A stretch of DNA of 64,000 nucleotides, from NCBI RefSeq assembly GCF_900112645.1, contig NZ_FOMO01000010.1:1-64000 (forward strand), written 5' to 3'. The notes beneath the pieces were generated by a model, which was not told the DNA's origin, made no database searches, and saw only the letters and a program-made list of their open reading frames with translations. The position numbers and the translations under genes are program-made. Source of the stretch: Phytopseudomonas straminea. Its GTDB lineage: Bacteria; Pseudomonadota; Gammaproteobacteria; Pseudomonadales; Pseudomonadaceae. Of the stretch, positions 1-8,325 are shown one piece after another; position 1 is the first letter of the stretch, and every line of letters starts with the position of its first letter.

Positions 1-906
1 GGTGCAGAACTGACCACAGCCCATGACCACCGAACCGGCCAACTCGCCAGCGATCTTCTCGCCACGCGCCTTGGCGGCTTCCGGCAGGAGGATGACCGGG
101 TTGATGCTGCTCATCTCGGCGAACACCGGGATCGGCTGCGGGCGTGCCGCGGCCATGTCGCACAGGGCGCGACCGCCTTTGAGCGAGCCGGTGAAGCCGA
201 CGGCCTGGATGGCCGGGTGCTTGACCAGCGCCTCGCCAACGCCCGAACCGTAGATCATGTTGAACACACCTTTGGGCATGCCGGTTTTCTCGGCGGCGCG
301 CAGGATGGCTTCACCCACGTGGGCAGCAGTGGTCATGTGGCCGCTGTGGGCTTTGAACACTACCGGGCAACCGGCGGCCAGCGCGGCGGCGGTGTCACCG
401 CCGGCGGTGGAGAAGGCCAGCGGGAAGTTGCTGGCACCGAACACGGCAACTGGGCCCAGGCCGATGCGGTACTGGCGCAGATCCGGGCGCGGCAGCGGCT
501 GGCGATCCGGCAGGGCACGGTCGATACGCGCACCGTAGAAGTCGCCGCGGCGCAGCACCTTGGCGAACAGGCGCATCTGGCCGCTGGTGCGGCCGCGCTC
601 ACCCTGGATACGGGCGGTCGGCAGGGCGGTTTCGCGGGTTACGGTGGCGACGAAGTCGTCGCCCAGGGCATCCAGCTCGTCGGCGATGGCGTCGAGGAAC
701 ACGGCGCGCTTCTCGGCCGACAGGCTGCGGTAAGCGGGATAGGCAGCAGCAGCAGCTTTGGCAGCAGCATCGACTTCTTCAGGGGTGGCCTGGATGAAAT
801 CGTAGGAAAGGGCTTCGCCAGTAGTGGCGTCGTGACTCTTGTGGACTACGGAGCCGGCTGCGCTGTACGCGCCGCCGATGATGTTGTGGCCGATGGTAGC
901 GGGCAT
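1..906 (-). CDS. alpha-ketoglutarate semialdehyde dehydrogenase (partial, C-terminus beyond left edge)
   Basis: Aldehyde dehydrogenase superfamily member that would oxidise 2,5-dioxopentanoate to 2-oxoglutarate, the last step of hydroxyproline degradation. The 302 visible residues include FGASNFPLAFS, the NAD-site FTGSLKGG, the FAEMSSINP glutamate motif and GCGQFC with the catalytic Cys almost at the window edge, so the C-terminal third is missing. The ATG start at 906 follows an AGGAG-like site. It lies downstream of lhpC, separated by a 318-bp spacer. The substrate is inferred from family resemblance and neighbours; aldehyde dehydrogenases are promiscuous. The P. aeruginosa equivalent is usually called lhpG. 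Confidence 0.85.
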   Translation of the reverse strand, partial: MPATIGHNIIGGAYSAAGSVVHKSHDATTGEALSYDFIQATPEEVDAAAKAAAAAYPAYRSLSAEKRAVFLDAIADELDALGDDFVATVTRETALPTARIQGERGRTSGQMRLFAKVLRRGDFYGARIDRALPDRQPLPRPDLRQYRIGLGPVAVFGASNFPLAFSTAGGDTAAALAAGCPVVFKAHSGHMTTAAHVGEAILRAAEKTGMPKGVFNMIYGSGVGEALVKHPAIQAVGFTGSLKGGRALCDMAAARPQPIPVFAEMSSINPVILLPEAAKARGEKIAGELAGSVVMGCGQFCT

Positions 907-1224
907 TGTTAGCTCCTGTTGGGGACGAATGAACACGTACGAAAAGGCTTTGATTGTACGATGTCTGATCAGTTGCGCAAGTCTGCTATTTTTCTTGCGG
1001 CGTACTGAACGCTTTAGCCGCCATATTCCAATGAGCAGGGCTTGGGTAGGCCGAGCGGAAAGGCGCAGCGCCAGGCTTGATCAGCGGCCGATATGAGTAT
1101 CTGGATGATCATCTCGGCAGATGTGGGCAGGCAAGGTGATCTACCCGCTGAACTTCGCAGGTTGCCGACCACTGCGAGCCCGCTCGGCCGGATGCGCTGG
1201 ACGCATCCGGCCGACGTACAGCGA
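907..1224. other. spacer between lhpC and the semialdehyde dehydrogenase gene
   Basis: No gene is seen in these 318 bases. The lhpC-proximal end holds a perfect hairpin (annotated separately). The other end, just upstream of the dehydrogenase, has a TTTCGTA half-site read on the minus strand (around 937-944) resembling the operator palindromes at 2202 and 8143, and a second imperfect TCGTAC half around 957-962. It probably contains the dehydrogenase promoter. Confidence 0.4.
1184..1214 (-). terminator. 13-bp perfect hairpin after lhpC
   Basis: Arms TCGGCCGGATGCG and its exact complement are separated by 5 bases, 10 bases beyond the lhpC stop. No T-run follows on the minus strand, so it could be a REP-like mRNA-stabilising hairpin rather than an intrinsic terminator. 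Confidence 0.45.
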
Positions 1225-2172
1225 TCAGGCGATGTTGTTTTCGACTGACCAGTTGGCGTACCACTGGCGGAACAGGGTGTACTGGGTCTCGGCGTAGTTG
1301 CGCTGGGCGTCGCTGAGGGCATCGGTTTCATAGAAGTGCAGGGCGTATTCCTGGTCGCCGCCCAGCACCATGAGGTGCTTGTAGTAGAGAACCAGGTCGG
1401 TGCCTTCGTCGAAGGAAGACAGTACGTTCAGCGCCTCGGACAACTCCAGGGCGCGGCGGCGGGCGACGGCGTCGCCTTTGGCGGCCTGCTTGCTCAGCTC
1501 GACCAGTTGCAGCACTTCGCGCGGCAGAGCGTTACCAATCCCGGTGATGGCACCAGTCGCGCCGCAATTGACGAAGCCATGCACCACCTGGGTGTCGACG
1601 CCGGCCATGAGAATCACGTTCTCATCCTGGGAGGTGATGTGCTCGGCGGCGTAACGCATGTCGGCGGCGCCACCGAATTCCTTGAAGCCGATCAGGTTGG
1701 GATACTTGCGGCGCAGCTTGAAGAACAGCTCGGCGCGGGTGGCGAAGCCGTAGTACGGGCTGTTATAGATCACTGCCGGCAGTTTCGGAGCTGCTTCGAG
1801 AATTGCAGCGAAGTGGGCTTCCTGAGCGGCTGGCGAAGCACCTCGGGACAACACGCGCGGGATGACCATCAGGCCATGGGCGCCAACCTTGGCGGCGTGG
1901 GCAGCATGGGAAACTGCTTCGCGGCTGTTCACCGCACCGGTGCCGACGATGGTCGGAATGCCGGCAGCGACCAGGCGCGCCACCCCTTCCTGGCGTTGGG
2001 CTTCGGTGAGTAACGGCCAGTCGCCCATGGAACCGCAGTAGACCACCGCGCTCATGCCGGCCTCGATCAGCTCTTTGCCCTTGCGCACCAAGGCGTCGAA
2101 GTCCGGCGTGCGCTCGGCGGTGCAGGGGGTCATTAGCGCGGGAATGGTGCCGGTGAAGATGCTGCTATTCAT
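1225..2172 (-). CDS. lhpC: delta1-pyrroline-4-hydroxy-2-carboxylate deaminase (DapA/NAL family)
   Basis: TIM-barrel protein of the dihydrodipicolinate synthase/N-acetylneuraminate lyase family, 315 residues. It should convert pyrroline-4-hydroxy-2-carboxylate to 2,5-dioxopentanoate plus ammonia. The Schiff-base lysine is K164 in GFKEF and the family tyrosine is Y136 in YNSPYYG. The ATG at 2172 is chosen over an upstream start at 2193 because AGGAGG lies 8 bases before it. The specific role, rather than lysine synthesis, is inferred from the flanking proline-racemase-like genes and semialdehyde dehydrogenase. It has its own upstream region with a palindromic operator candidate (2202-2215). Confidence 0.85.
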   Translation of the reverse strand: MNSSIFTGTIPALMTPCTAERTPDFDALVRKGKELIEAGMSAVVYCGSMGDWPLLTEAQRQEGVARLVAAGIPTIVGTGAVNSREAVSHAAHAAKVGAHGLMVIPRVLSRGASPAAQEAHFAAILEAAPKLPAVIYNSPYYGFATRAELFFKLRRKYPNLIGFKEFGGAADMRYAAEHITSQDENVILMAGVDTQVVHGFVNCGATGAITGIGNALPREVLQLVELSKQAAKGDAVARRRALELSEALNVLSSFDEGTDLVLYYKHLMVLGGDQEYALHFYETDALSDAQRNYAETQYTLFRQWYANWSVENNIA

Positions 2173-2201
2173 GGTGTTGCCTCCTGGGCGCATTCAAAGT
2201 A

Positions 2202-2215
2202 TTTCGTATACGAAA
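2202..2215. promoter_or_regulatory. operator-like palindrome TTTCGTATACGAAA upstream of lhpC
   Basis: A perfect 14-bp palindrome sits 30 bases before the lhpC start. Its core TCGTATACGA recurs before the transporter binding-protein gene at 8145-8154. The size and symmetry suit a dimeric HTH regulator such as a GntR/FadR-type protein. No such regulator is encoded beside it, so the binder is unknown. Confidence 0.55.
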
Positions 2216-2256
2216 GAAAAATGTCGTAGTTGGTAGGCGTTATGCCCGTTTGTTGC

Positions 2257-2270
2257 GCCGGCGAACCGGC
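2257..2270 (-). terminator. small GC hairpin after the racemase-like gene
   Basis: GCCGG arms flank a 4-base loop that reads TTCG on the minus strand, 23 bases after the stop of the racemase-like gene. There is no clear T-run; it may be a weak terminator or a processing structure. Confidence 0.3.
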
Positions 2271-2292
2271 AGTTTCAAATCTTCAGCAAGTC

Positions 2293-3330
2293 TTACAGCT
2301 TCAGCTCCACCGGCCAGGTATCCGACAGGCGATAGCCCGTTGGCCAGGGGTCGCTCGGGTCGAGCAGGTGCTGGTGAGTTCCGGTGATCCACGCGCGGCC
2401 GGATAGGCAGGGGTAGATCGCCGGGCGACCGGCCACGTCGGTCAGCGAGTCGATGCGGCAGTGAAATTCGGAGCCGATGATCGAACGGCCGATAAAGCGT
2501 TCGCCGACCGCCAGCTGGCCTTTGGCATGCAGCACCGCCATGCGCGCCGAGCAGCCGGTGCCGCAGGGCGAGCGGTCGATCTTGCCGGGGCGAATGATCA
2601 CCGCGTTGGCGCCCGTGGCGACGCCGTTCTCGTGCACCACCGGCGCGGCGATCTGGCAGAAGGATATATGGCTCCAGTCCGGATTGAGCGGATGCTGGAA
2701 ACCGAGCTGGTCATTGGCGGCCTGAGTGATGCGCAGGCCCACAGCGACCAGATCGGCCGCTTCATCGGCCTGTATGGCGAAGCCCAGGTGGTGTGCATCG
2801 GCGATCACGAAACTGTCGCCACCGTAGGCGGTATCGACCTGCAGCGAACCCAGGCCTTCGACCTCGATCCAGGCGTCGAGCTTGTCGGCGAACGAGGGCA
2901 CGTTCTTCACCTCGACGCGCTCGGCCTTGCCGCCCTTGCAGTCGGCGATCACTTCCACCAGGCCACCGGGCGCTTCCAGGGTCAGGAAGGTCTGCGGTTC
3001 GGTCATCGGCAGGATGCCGCTGTCGAGTAGCACGGTGGCCACGCACAGCGAATTGGAACCGGACATCGGCGGCACATCGGCCGGCTCCATGATGATCCAG
3101 CCCATCTGCGCCTTGGGATTCTTCGCCGGCACCAGCAGGTTGACGTGACGGAATACGCCACCGCGCGGTTCGTTGAGCACGAAATTGCGCAGGAAGTCGT
3201 CCTGCTCGATCCAGCGCGACTGTTGCCACAGGGTCTCGCCAGGCGGTGGCGCGACGCCGCCGACGATGACGTCGCCAACCTCGCCTTCGGCATGGCAGCT
3301 GACCACATGAATGACTTTGCTGGAGCGCAC
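2293..3330 (-). CDS. proline racemase-like protein with Ser/Cys pair (probable trans-3-hydroxy-L-proline dehydratase or hydroxyproline epimerase)
   Basis: Proline racemase superfamily, 345 residues from a GTG at 3330 preceded by AGAGGA. Racemases and 4-hydroxyproline epimerases carry two catalytic Cys. Here the first motif reads MSGSNSLC with Ser90 in the Cys position, while the second, DRSPCGTG, keeps Cys256. Non-Cys/Cys members of the family include trans-3-hydroxyproline dehydratases and variants with mixed activity, so dehydration to pyrroline-2-carboxylate is the favoured role. It starts 13 bases after the transporter ATPase stop and so is probably cotranscribed. The genuine Cys/Cys epimerase (lhpA) is elsewhere in the island, which argues against redundancy. 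Confidence 0.75.
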   Translation of the reverse strand: MRSSKVIHVVSCHAEGEVGDVIVGGVAPPPGETLWQQSRWIEQDDFLRNFVLNEPRGGVFRHVNLLVPAKNPKAQMGWIIMEPADVPPMSGSNSLCVATVLLDSGILPMTEPQTFLTLEAPGGLVEVIADCKGGKAERVEVKNVPSFADKLDAWIEVEGLGSLQVDTAYGGDSFVIADAHHLGFAIQADEAADLVAVGLRITQAANDQLGFQHPLNPDWSHISFCQIAAPVVHENGVATGANAVIIRPGKIDRSPCGTGCSARMAVLHAKGQLAVGERFIGRSIIGSEFHCRIDSLTDVAGRPAIYPCLSGRAWITGTHQHLLDPSDPWPTGYRLSDTWPVELKL

Positions 3331-3343
3331 GGGGCCGTCCTCT

Positions 3344-4066
3344 TTAGTGAACCGACTTGAGGAAGTCGGCGGTTTCCGGTCGTTGCGGGTTGCCGAGCAC
3401 CTGCTCGGGCGCGCCGATCTCGTGCACCAGGCCGTTGCGAAAGAACGCCACACGGTCGGACACATCACGGGCAAAGCGAATCTCGTGGGTCACCAGCACC
3501 ATGGTCATGCCGTCTTCGGCGAGCATGCGCATGGTGTCGAGCACCTCGCCGACCAGTTGCGGGTCGAGGGCGCTGGTGGCCTCGTCGAACAGCATGTAAT
3601 CGGGGCTCATGGCCAGGGCGCGGGCAATCGCCATGCGCTGCTGCTGGCCGCCGGAGAGCTTGCCGGGAAACACCTTGAGCTTGTCGGCCAGGCCCACGTG
3701 GGTAAGCTGCTGCACGGCGATGGCCTCGGCTTCCTGCTTGCTCAGGCCAAGCACCTTGCGCGGCGCCAGCATGACGTTTTCCAGCACCGTCAGGTGCGGG
3801 AAGGCGTTCCACTGCTGGAACACGATGCCGATCTTCTGCCGCAGCTTGTTGATGTCGGTGCCCGGCGCGTGAACTTCGGTACCGTCGACGCGGATGCTGC
3901 CGCTCTTGATCGACTCCAGGCCGTTGATGCACATCAGCAGGGTCGACTTGCCGGAGCCGGAGCCGCCGATGATCGACACCACCTCGCCCTTGTTGACGGT
4001 CAGGCTGACGCCCTTGATCACATCCAGGCTGCCGAAGGATTTGTGTACATTGTCGATCTCAATCAT
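3344..4066 (-). CDS. polar amino acid ABC transporter ATP-binding protein
   Basis: HisP/GlnQ-type ATPase of 240 residues that energises import through the two downstream-labelled permeases. Walker A is GGSGSGKS (residues 34-41), the signature is LSGGQQQR, and Walker B is in LFDEATSALD, which is typical of polar amino acid importers. Its start overlaps the 3' end of the adjacent permease gene by 8 bases, indicating translational coupling. The clustered enzymes suggest hydroxyproline isomers as substrate; the fold alone does not identify the ligand. Confidence 0.9.
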   Translation of the reverse strand: MIEIDNVHKSFGSLDVIKGVSLTVNKGEVVSIIGGSGSGKSTLLMCINGLESIKSGSIRVDGTEVHAPGTDINKLRQKIGIVFQQWNAFPHLTVLENVMLAPRKVLGLSKQEAEAIAVQQLTHVGLADKLKVFPGKLSGGQQQRMAIARALAMSPDYMLFDEATSALDPQLVGEVLDTMRMLAEDGMTMVLVTHEIRFARDVSDRVAFFRNGLVHEIGAPEQVLGNPQRPETADFLKSVH

Positions 4067-4709
4067 TTTCCTGCCACCTTTTTTCCAGCCGTGCGCCCAG
4101 TTGGGCGACTACCAGGCTCATGACGTAGTAGATGAGGCCGGCGATGCACAGCACCAGCAACGGCTCTTGAATGCGCGTGACGATGGTTTGCGAGGCGCGC
4201 AGTAGCTCGACAATGCCGATCCACATCACCAGCGCGGTGTCCTTCATCACGCTGAGCACCAGGTTCAGCCAGCCGGGGAAGGCCACCCGCGTGGCCATCG
4301 GCAGCACGATGTAGCGCAGGTCCTGCACATAGCTCAGGCCCAGGGAACGGCTGGCGCGCCGCAAGGTGAATGGCACCGAGAGCACGCCGCTGCGCACGAT
4401 CTCGGTGAAGTAGGCGGCGGCATAGATGCCCAGCACGATGCAGCCCACCGCGAAGGCGTTGATGTCGATGCCGACGATGCTCTTGAACGAGTTGAACAGC
4501 ACGAACTGGATAAGCAGTGGCACGCTGCGAAAGACATCGAGCACCCAGGCCAGCGGCAGGGTGGCCCGCGGCAGCAGGGCACGCAGCAGGCCGAACAGCA
4601 GACCGGCGAAGGACCCCAGCAGGATGGCCCAGAAGGTCAGTTGCAGAGTGACCCAGGCGCCGTCGAGCAGGTAGAGGAAATCGTTCCACGTGAAGCTGGT
4701 ATCGAACAT
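4059..4709 (-). CDS. amino acid ABC transporter permease
   Basis: HisM/GlnP-type inner membrane permease, 216 residues. It shows an N-terminal TLQLTFWAI stretch, several hydrophobic helices and the ABC-permease coupling (EAA-like) segment around FTLRRASRSLGLSYVQ. It pairs with the permease at 4719-5384 to form the heterodimeric channel. It lies 9 bases after that gene and overlaps the ATPase gene by 8 bases, so the three are one transcription unit. Confidence 0.88.
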   Translation of the reverse strand: MFDTSFTWNDFLYLLDGAWVTLQLTFWAILLGSFAGLLFGLLRALLPRATLPLAWVLDVFRSVPLLIQFVLFNSFKSIVGIDINAFAVGCIVLGIYAAAYFTEIVRSGVLSVPFTLRRASRSLGLSYVQDLRYIVLPMATRVAFPGWLNLVLSVMKDTALVMWIGIVELLRASQTIVTRIQEPLLVLCIAGLIYYVMSLVVAQLGARLEKRWQEND

Positions 4710-4718
4710 GAGCGATCC

Positions 4719-5384
4719 TCAGTAACGGAACAGGCGCCAGGCCAGCAGCCGGGCAACCGCTACGATCGCCTTGGCGATCAGGTAATACAGCACCGCCGCG
4801 ATGGCGAAGAACTCGAAGGTGCGGAAGGTCTTGACGTTGTAGTCCTGGGTAACGCCGGTGAGGTCGTTGTTGAGGCCGACGATCACCCCCAGCGAGGTCA
4901 TCAGCACGGCCCAGACCATCTGGTTGGTCAGCGGGTAGAAGACGATGCGCAGCAGCTGCGGCACGACGATCATGCGGTAGGCCTGAAAGGCGCTCATGCC
5001 CAGCGAGCGGGCGGCACGCACCTGGGTGCCGGGCACGGCCTTGAGGCCGCCACGGAAGTTTTCTGCCAGGTAGCCGGCATTGTTGAAGGTGATGCCGGCC
5101 AGCAGGGCGACCCAGGAGCTGACGTGCCAGCCCATCGAGCCCAGGCCGAAGTACAGGATGTAAATCTGGAATAACGATGGCGTGTTACGCGCGATGGATA
5201 CCCAGGTGTTGGCGAAGCCGCGGGCCACGGGGTTTTTCAGCTCACGCATCACCGTCAGGGCGAGGGCGATGAGCACCCCGAAGATCATCGACAGGGCGGC
5301 CGTCTCGAAGGTCACCCAGGCGCCGGCGAGCATGTCGGGCAGCGCCTTGAAGGCCTGGCGCCAATGGAAGGTGTAATCAAACAT
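4719..5384 (-). CDS. amino acid ABC transporter permease
   Basis: Second HisQ/GlnP-type permease, 221 residues. The N-terminus LAGAWVTFETAALSM and the coupling segment VRAARSLGMSAFQAYR are typical. It overlaps the aconitase-X gene upstream by 8 bases, tying uptake to the dehydratase. Together with the binding protein at 7286-8104 and the ATPase at 3344-4066 it completes a four-gene importer. Confidence 0.88.
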   Translation of the reverse strand: MFDYTFHWRQAFKALPDMLAGAWVTFETAALSMIFGVLIALALTVMRELKNPVARGFANTWVSIARNTPSLFQIYILYFGLGSMGWHVSSWVALLAGITFNNAGYLAENFRGGLKAVPGTQVRAARSLGMSAFQAYRMIVVPQLLRIVFYPLTNQMVWAVLMTSLGVIVGLNNDLTGVTQDYNVKTFRTFEFFAIAAVLYYLIAKAIVAVARLLAWRLFRY

Positions 5385-7188
5385 GCGTGGGGTTCTCCAC
5401 AGGGGAAGCCGATTGCAGCCAGCGCGGCAGACGGCCGCTGGCCTGGCCCGAACAGGCGGCGTCGACGCACTCGGCCAAGCTGGCGAAGTGCACCGAGCGG
5501 CCGACCAGCCCTGGCGCGTAATGGGCGTATTTGCCCGAATTGGTCATCAGGGTGCGGCAGGTAGTCGGCACCACCGGCTCGCCGAGCATGCACCAGCAAG
5601 TGTCGGTGACCAGCGTTGCTCCAAAGGCCTCCAGCACGGCGAGGTAACCGGACGCGCGGGCCTGCTCGTGAATCGCCCGGCCGCAGGTGATCACCAGGCT
5701 CACCTGAGCGTGCTTGCTGCGGCCTGCGCTGAGTTCGGCGAGGCGGGCGAATTCGCTGAGCGAGAAATGCGGATTGCCGAGGGCGATCAGGCCCACCTCG
5801 GCTTCATCAGCGCTGTTCAGCTCATCCCAGCTGCGGCGCAGATCGGCGAGGCTGACCCGTTCGGTCGGAAGTTCTCTGTGGTTGTGGATAACCTGCTGTA
5901 GGTCGCGGGCTTCCGGGGTAACCCCGGCGATATGGAACAGCGGCGCTGCCGAGCTGGTGGCGAAGGCAGCGCCAAAGGCCTTGAGATCGTCCAGGCTCGG
6001 CCCGGCGTTTTCCAGGCCGCGTAGCAGCGGAATATGGCTGCCGCAGAGCAGGCCGACGTGGTAGCCGAGCAGCGGGTAGAAGGCGTCGTCCAGTTCGGCG
6101 AGCGCGGGCAACTCGATCTGCAGGCTGGCCATGCGCTGCTCGTCGAGGTGGCAGCCGACCTTGGGAGCACGGCCGGTGAGGGCGATGCAGATATCCAGAT
6201 AATCGGGGTATTTGAGGGTGCGTGCCCCGAGCACGCTGTTGGCGTAGACCACCGCATTGGACTCGGCCCAGACGATCTGCTCGCCCTCGGCGGGCACGCT
6301 GTCCAGCAGGTAAGGCGCACAGGTGAAGCTGAGCTGGGCACCCATGGCCATGTAGGCATCGCCGAGTGCACTGGCCGGTTCGCCGAAGGCGGCGTCTATG
6401 CCCAGAGCACGCCAGCGGCGCTGATCCACGGAAATCGAGTTGAGGGTAGTCGGTACCCGTACCTTGGCGCCCCAGGCCACCAGTTGCTCGGCGAAGCGTA
6501 GGCTGGCCGGACCGGTGTAGATGCAACCGTCGATATGCGCCTGGGTGACATCCAGCAGTTCGCTGGCACCCTGCAGTTCGGCCATGCGCAGTACCAGTTG
6601 CATGGCCACCTGTGCGGCCTTGCCGTGGCTGCCGTCGAGCAGGCCACGGTCGCTTTCGCTCAGTTGCAGGGCGCTGGCGAAAGGCGGCTGCTGATGTATT
6701 GAAGCCACACCTGTTGGCCGGGCATCGGCAGGGCGCTGTGGATAAAGCTGCAGTCGCTCACCGTCGAGGCGGGCGTAAGCCTGGCCGCGTAAGCGGGTGA
6801 AGGCTTCATGGCCGATGCACAGTACGGCAATGGAGCGCTGGAACAGTAGTTCAGCTACCAGCACGCCCAGCGTGAGGATCTCGTCTGCCTCGGCGAGCAC
6901 CACGGCGCTAGGCGCGTGCTTGCCGCTGAGCAGCTCCATCATCACGCTGCTGCCGGTGCAGGAGCCGCGGCCGCTGGGAATCGCCAGCACACGGCCCGCC
7001 AGGTTCTGGCCACTGAGCGGGTGATGACGATCGATCACCTCGCCCGTGAACGGGTCGACGCCGCCCCAGAAACTCAGGCCCATCTCGGCGAACAGCAACT
7101 CACCCTCGGCGCGCCCGGCGACCAGGCTGCGGCCCTGGAGCGCGCCCGCTTCGGGGGCGGGCGAGGTGTGATCCGCGACTGCTGTCAT
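5377..7188 (-). CDS. aconitase X fusion protein, probable cis-3-hydroxy-L-proline dehydratase
   Basis: 603-residue protein in which the AcnX small swivel domain (DUF126-like, about residues 15-145, with SGRGSCTGSSV) is fused ahead of the large catalytic AcnX domain (DUF521-like). Bacterial fused AcnX proteins include characterised cis-3-hydroxy-L-proline dehydratases producing pyrroline-2-carboxylate, which fits this island; archaeal relatives are mevalonate-5-phosphate dehydratases. ATG 7188 is preferred over an upstream start at 7263 because GGAG lies 6-7 bases before it. It sits between the binding-protein gene and the permease genes in one minus-strand operon. No pyrroline-2-carboxylate reductase is visible here; it may lie left of the window. 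Confidence 0.8.
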   Translation of the reverse strand: MTAVADHTSPAPEAGALQGRSLVAGRAEGELLFAEMGLSFWGGVDPFTGEVIDRHHPLSGQNLAGRVLAIPSGRGSCTGSSVMMELLSGKHAPSAVVLAEADEILTLGVLVAELLFQRSIAVLCIGHEAFTRLRGQAYARLDGERLQLYPQRPADARPTGVASIHQQPPFASALQLSESDRGLLDGSHGKAAQVAMQLVLRMAELQGASELLDVTQAHIDGCIYTGPASLRFAEQLVAWGAKVRVPTTLNSISVDQRRWRALGIDAAFGEPASALGDAYMAMGAQLSFTCAPYLLDSVPAEGEQIVWAESNAVVYANSVLGARTLKYPDYLDICIALTGRAPKVGCHLDEQRMASLQIELPALAELDDAFYPLLGYHVGLLCGSHIPLLRGLENAGPSLDDLKAFGAAFATSSAAPLFHIAGVTPEARDLQQVIHNHRELPTERVSLADLRRSWDELNSADEAEVGLIALGNPHFSLSEFARLAELSAGRSKHAQVSLVITCGRAIHEQARASGYLAVLEAFGATLVTDTCWCMLGEPVVPTTCRTLMTNSGKYAHYAPGLVGRSVHFASLAECVDAACSGQASGRLPRWLQSASPVENPTHV

Positions 7189-7252
7189 CAAGGGCTCCGC
7201 CTTAGGCAAAAGCTCGGCGCCACCGGGGCACGCGAGCGAAAAATGGGTGGAA

Positions 7253-7273
7253 TGCGCCGCCACTGGCGGCGCA
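7253..7273 (-). other. intercistronic hairpin after the binding-protein gene
   Basis: Arms TGCGCCGCC and GGCGGCGCA flank ACT, 13 bases past the binding-protein stop. Hairpins here typically stabilise the abundant binding-protein message and reduce read-through into the next gene. No T-run follows. Confidence 0.45.
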
Positions 7274-7285
7274 GTGGTGCATTGA

Positions 7286-8104
7286 TCAGTAGTACACGCC
7301 TGGCACGGTCAGATTGGCCGGTTTGATTTCGTCGCCGACCCACTTCTTCCACAGCTCGTCATAGCGGCCGCTGCGCACCTGCTGGTTGACGAACAGGTTG
7401 AGGTAGTTGATCAGGCCGTACTCGTCGCGCTTGGCCGCCAGGGACACGTAATCGACGACGTAAGGCGCGTCACCGACCACTTTCAGGCCCTTGTACTTGC
7501 CGGACTTGAGGGTGGCCGCGGCCACGGTGTTGGTGACCACGGTGGCGGCGATGTGGCCCTGAGCGACAGCCAGGATGGTGTCGTTCTGCGATTGATAGGC
7601 GCGGAAGCTGCCGTCGCCCCAGGCTTTCACGTCCTTCTCCAGGGCGATGGCCTCGTAGGTACCACTGGTGTTACCCACGGCCTTGCCCTTGAGGTCTTCG
7701 TATTTGTTGATGCCGGTATCGTCCCGCGTCAGTACGACCATCTGGAAGGCGAAGTAGGGCACGGTCAGGCCCACCGTCTTGGCACGCTCCAGGGTGTCGG
7801 AGGTGGAGGCGACGATCACGTCTGCGCGGCCGGAAACCAGCGCCGGTATGCGATCCGGGAACGGTGTTTCCACCACTTCGGCGTCGACGCCGAGAACTTT
7901 CGCCAGGTCGTTGCAGTAGTCGACGTCGAAGCCGACCGGCTGGTTCTTGTCGTCACGCGAGCCCATGGGTGGGAAGTCCAGGGTTACCGCACAGCGGAGT
8001 TTGCCGGACTCGATGATCGAGTCGAGTTTGTCGGCGTGAGCGGTGCCGATCAGGGTGGTGCTGAGTACTGCGCTGAGGGCTACGGCAAAAGCGGGATTTT
8101 TCAT
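7286..8104 (-). CDS. periplasmic amino acid-binding protein of ABC transporter
   Basis: 272-residue solute-binding protein of the HisJ/GlnH family (SBP_bac_3). The first 24 residues form a Sec signal peptide ending THAH-like (IGTAHA) before DKLD. The mature part has the family segments GKLRCAVTLDFPPMG, GFDVDYCNDLAK and RADVIVAS. ATG 8104 is chosen because it begins the signal peptide; an upstream in-frame start at 8191 would bury it. It is first in the transporter operon. An operator-like palindrome is 39-52 bases upstream. The ligand is inferred to be hydroxyproline isomers. Confidence 0.88.
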   Translation of the reverse strand: MKNPAFAVALSAVLSTTLIGTAHADKLDSIIESGKLRCAVTLDFPPMGSRDDKNQPVGFDVDYCNDLAKVLGVDAEVVETPFPDRIPALVSGRADVIVASTSDTLERAKTVGLTVPYFAFQMVVLTRDDTGINKYEDLKGKAVGNTSGTYEAIALEKDVKAWGDGSFRAYQSQNDTILAVAQGHIAATVVTNTVAAATLKSGKYKGLKVVGDAPYVVDYVSLAAKRDEYGLINYLNLFVNQQVRSGRYDELWKKWVGDEIKPANLTVPGVYY

Positions 8105-8142
8105 AGGAGCCTCGAAACGGTGCAGACAATCGTTATAGGAAA

Positions 8143-8156
8143 TTTCGTATACGATA
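8143..8156. promoter_or_regulatory. operator-like palindrome upstream of the binding-protein gene
   Basis: TTTCGTATACGATA contains the perfect core TCGTATACGA shared with the site before lhpC (2202-2215). This pair of sites suggests coordinated control of transport and the deaminase by one dimeric regulator. Confidence 0.55.
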
Positions 8157-8325
8157 TTTAATATGCAACCGTTGTGCCTGTTCTGCAGCATGGAGCTACA
8201 GGCCGCGCACTGTGGCGGCTCCAGAGGGAATGAAGCGTAAACGGGGCAGTCTAGAGCGCAGGTCGGGTGTTACAGATGGGAGCGAAGTCCAGGCGCTGTC
8301 GCCCTGTTTCGGAACACCGGTGGTA

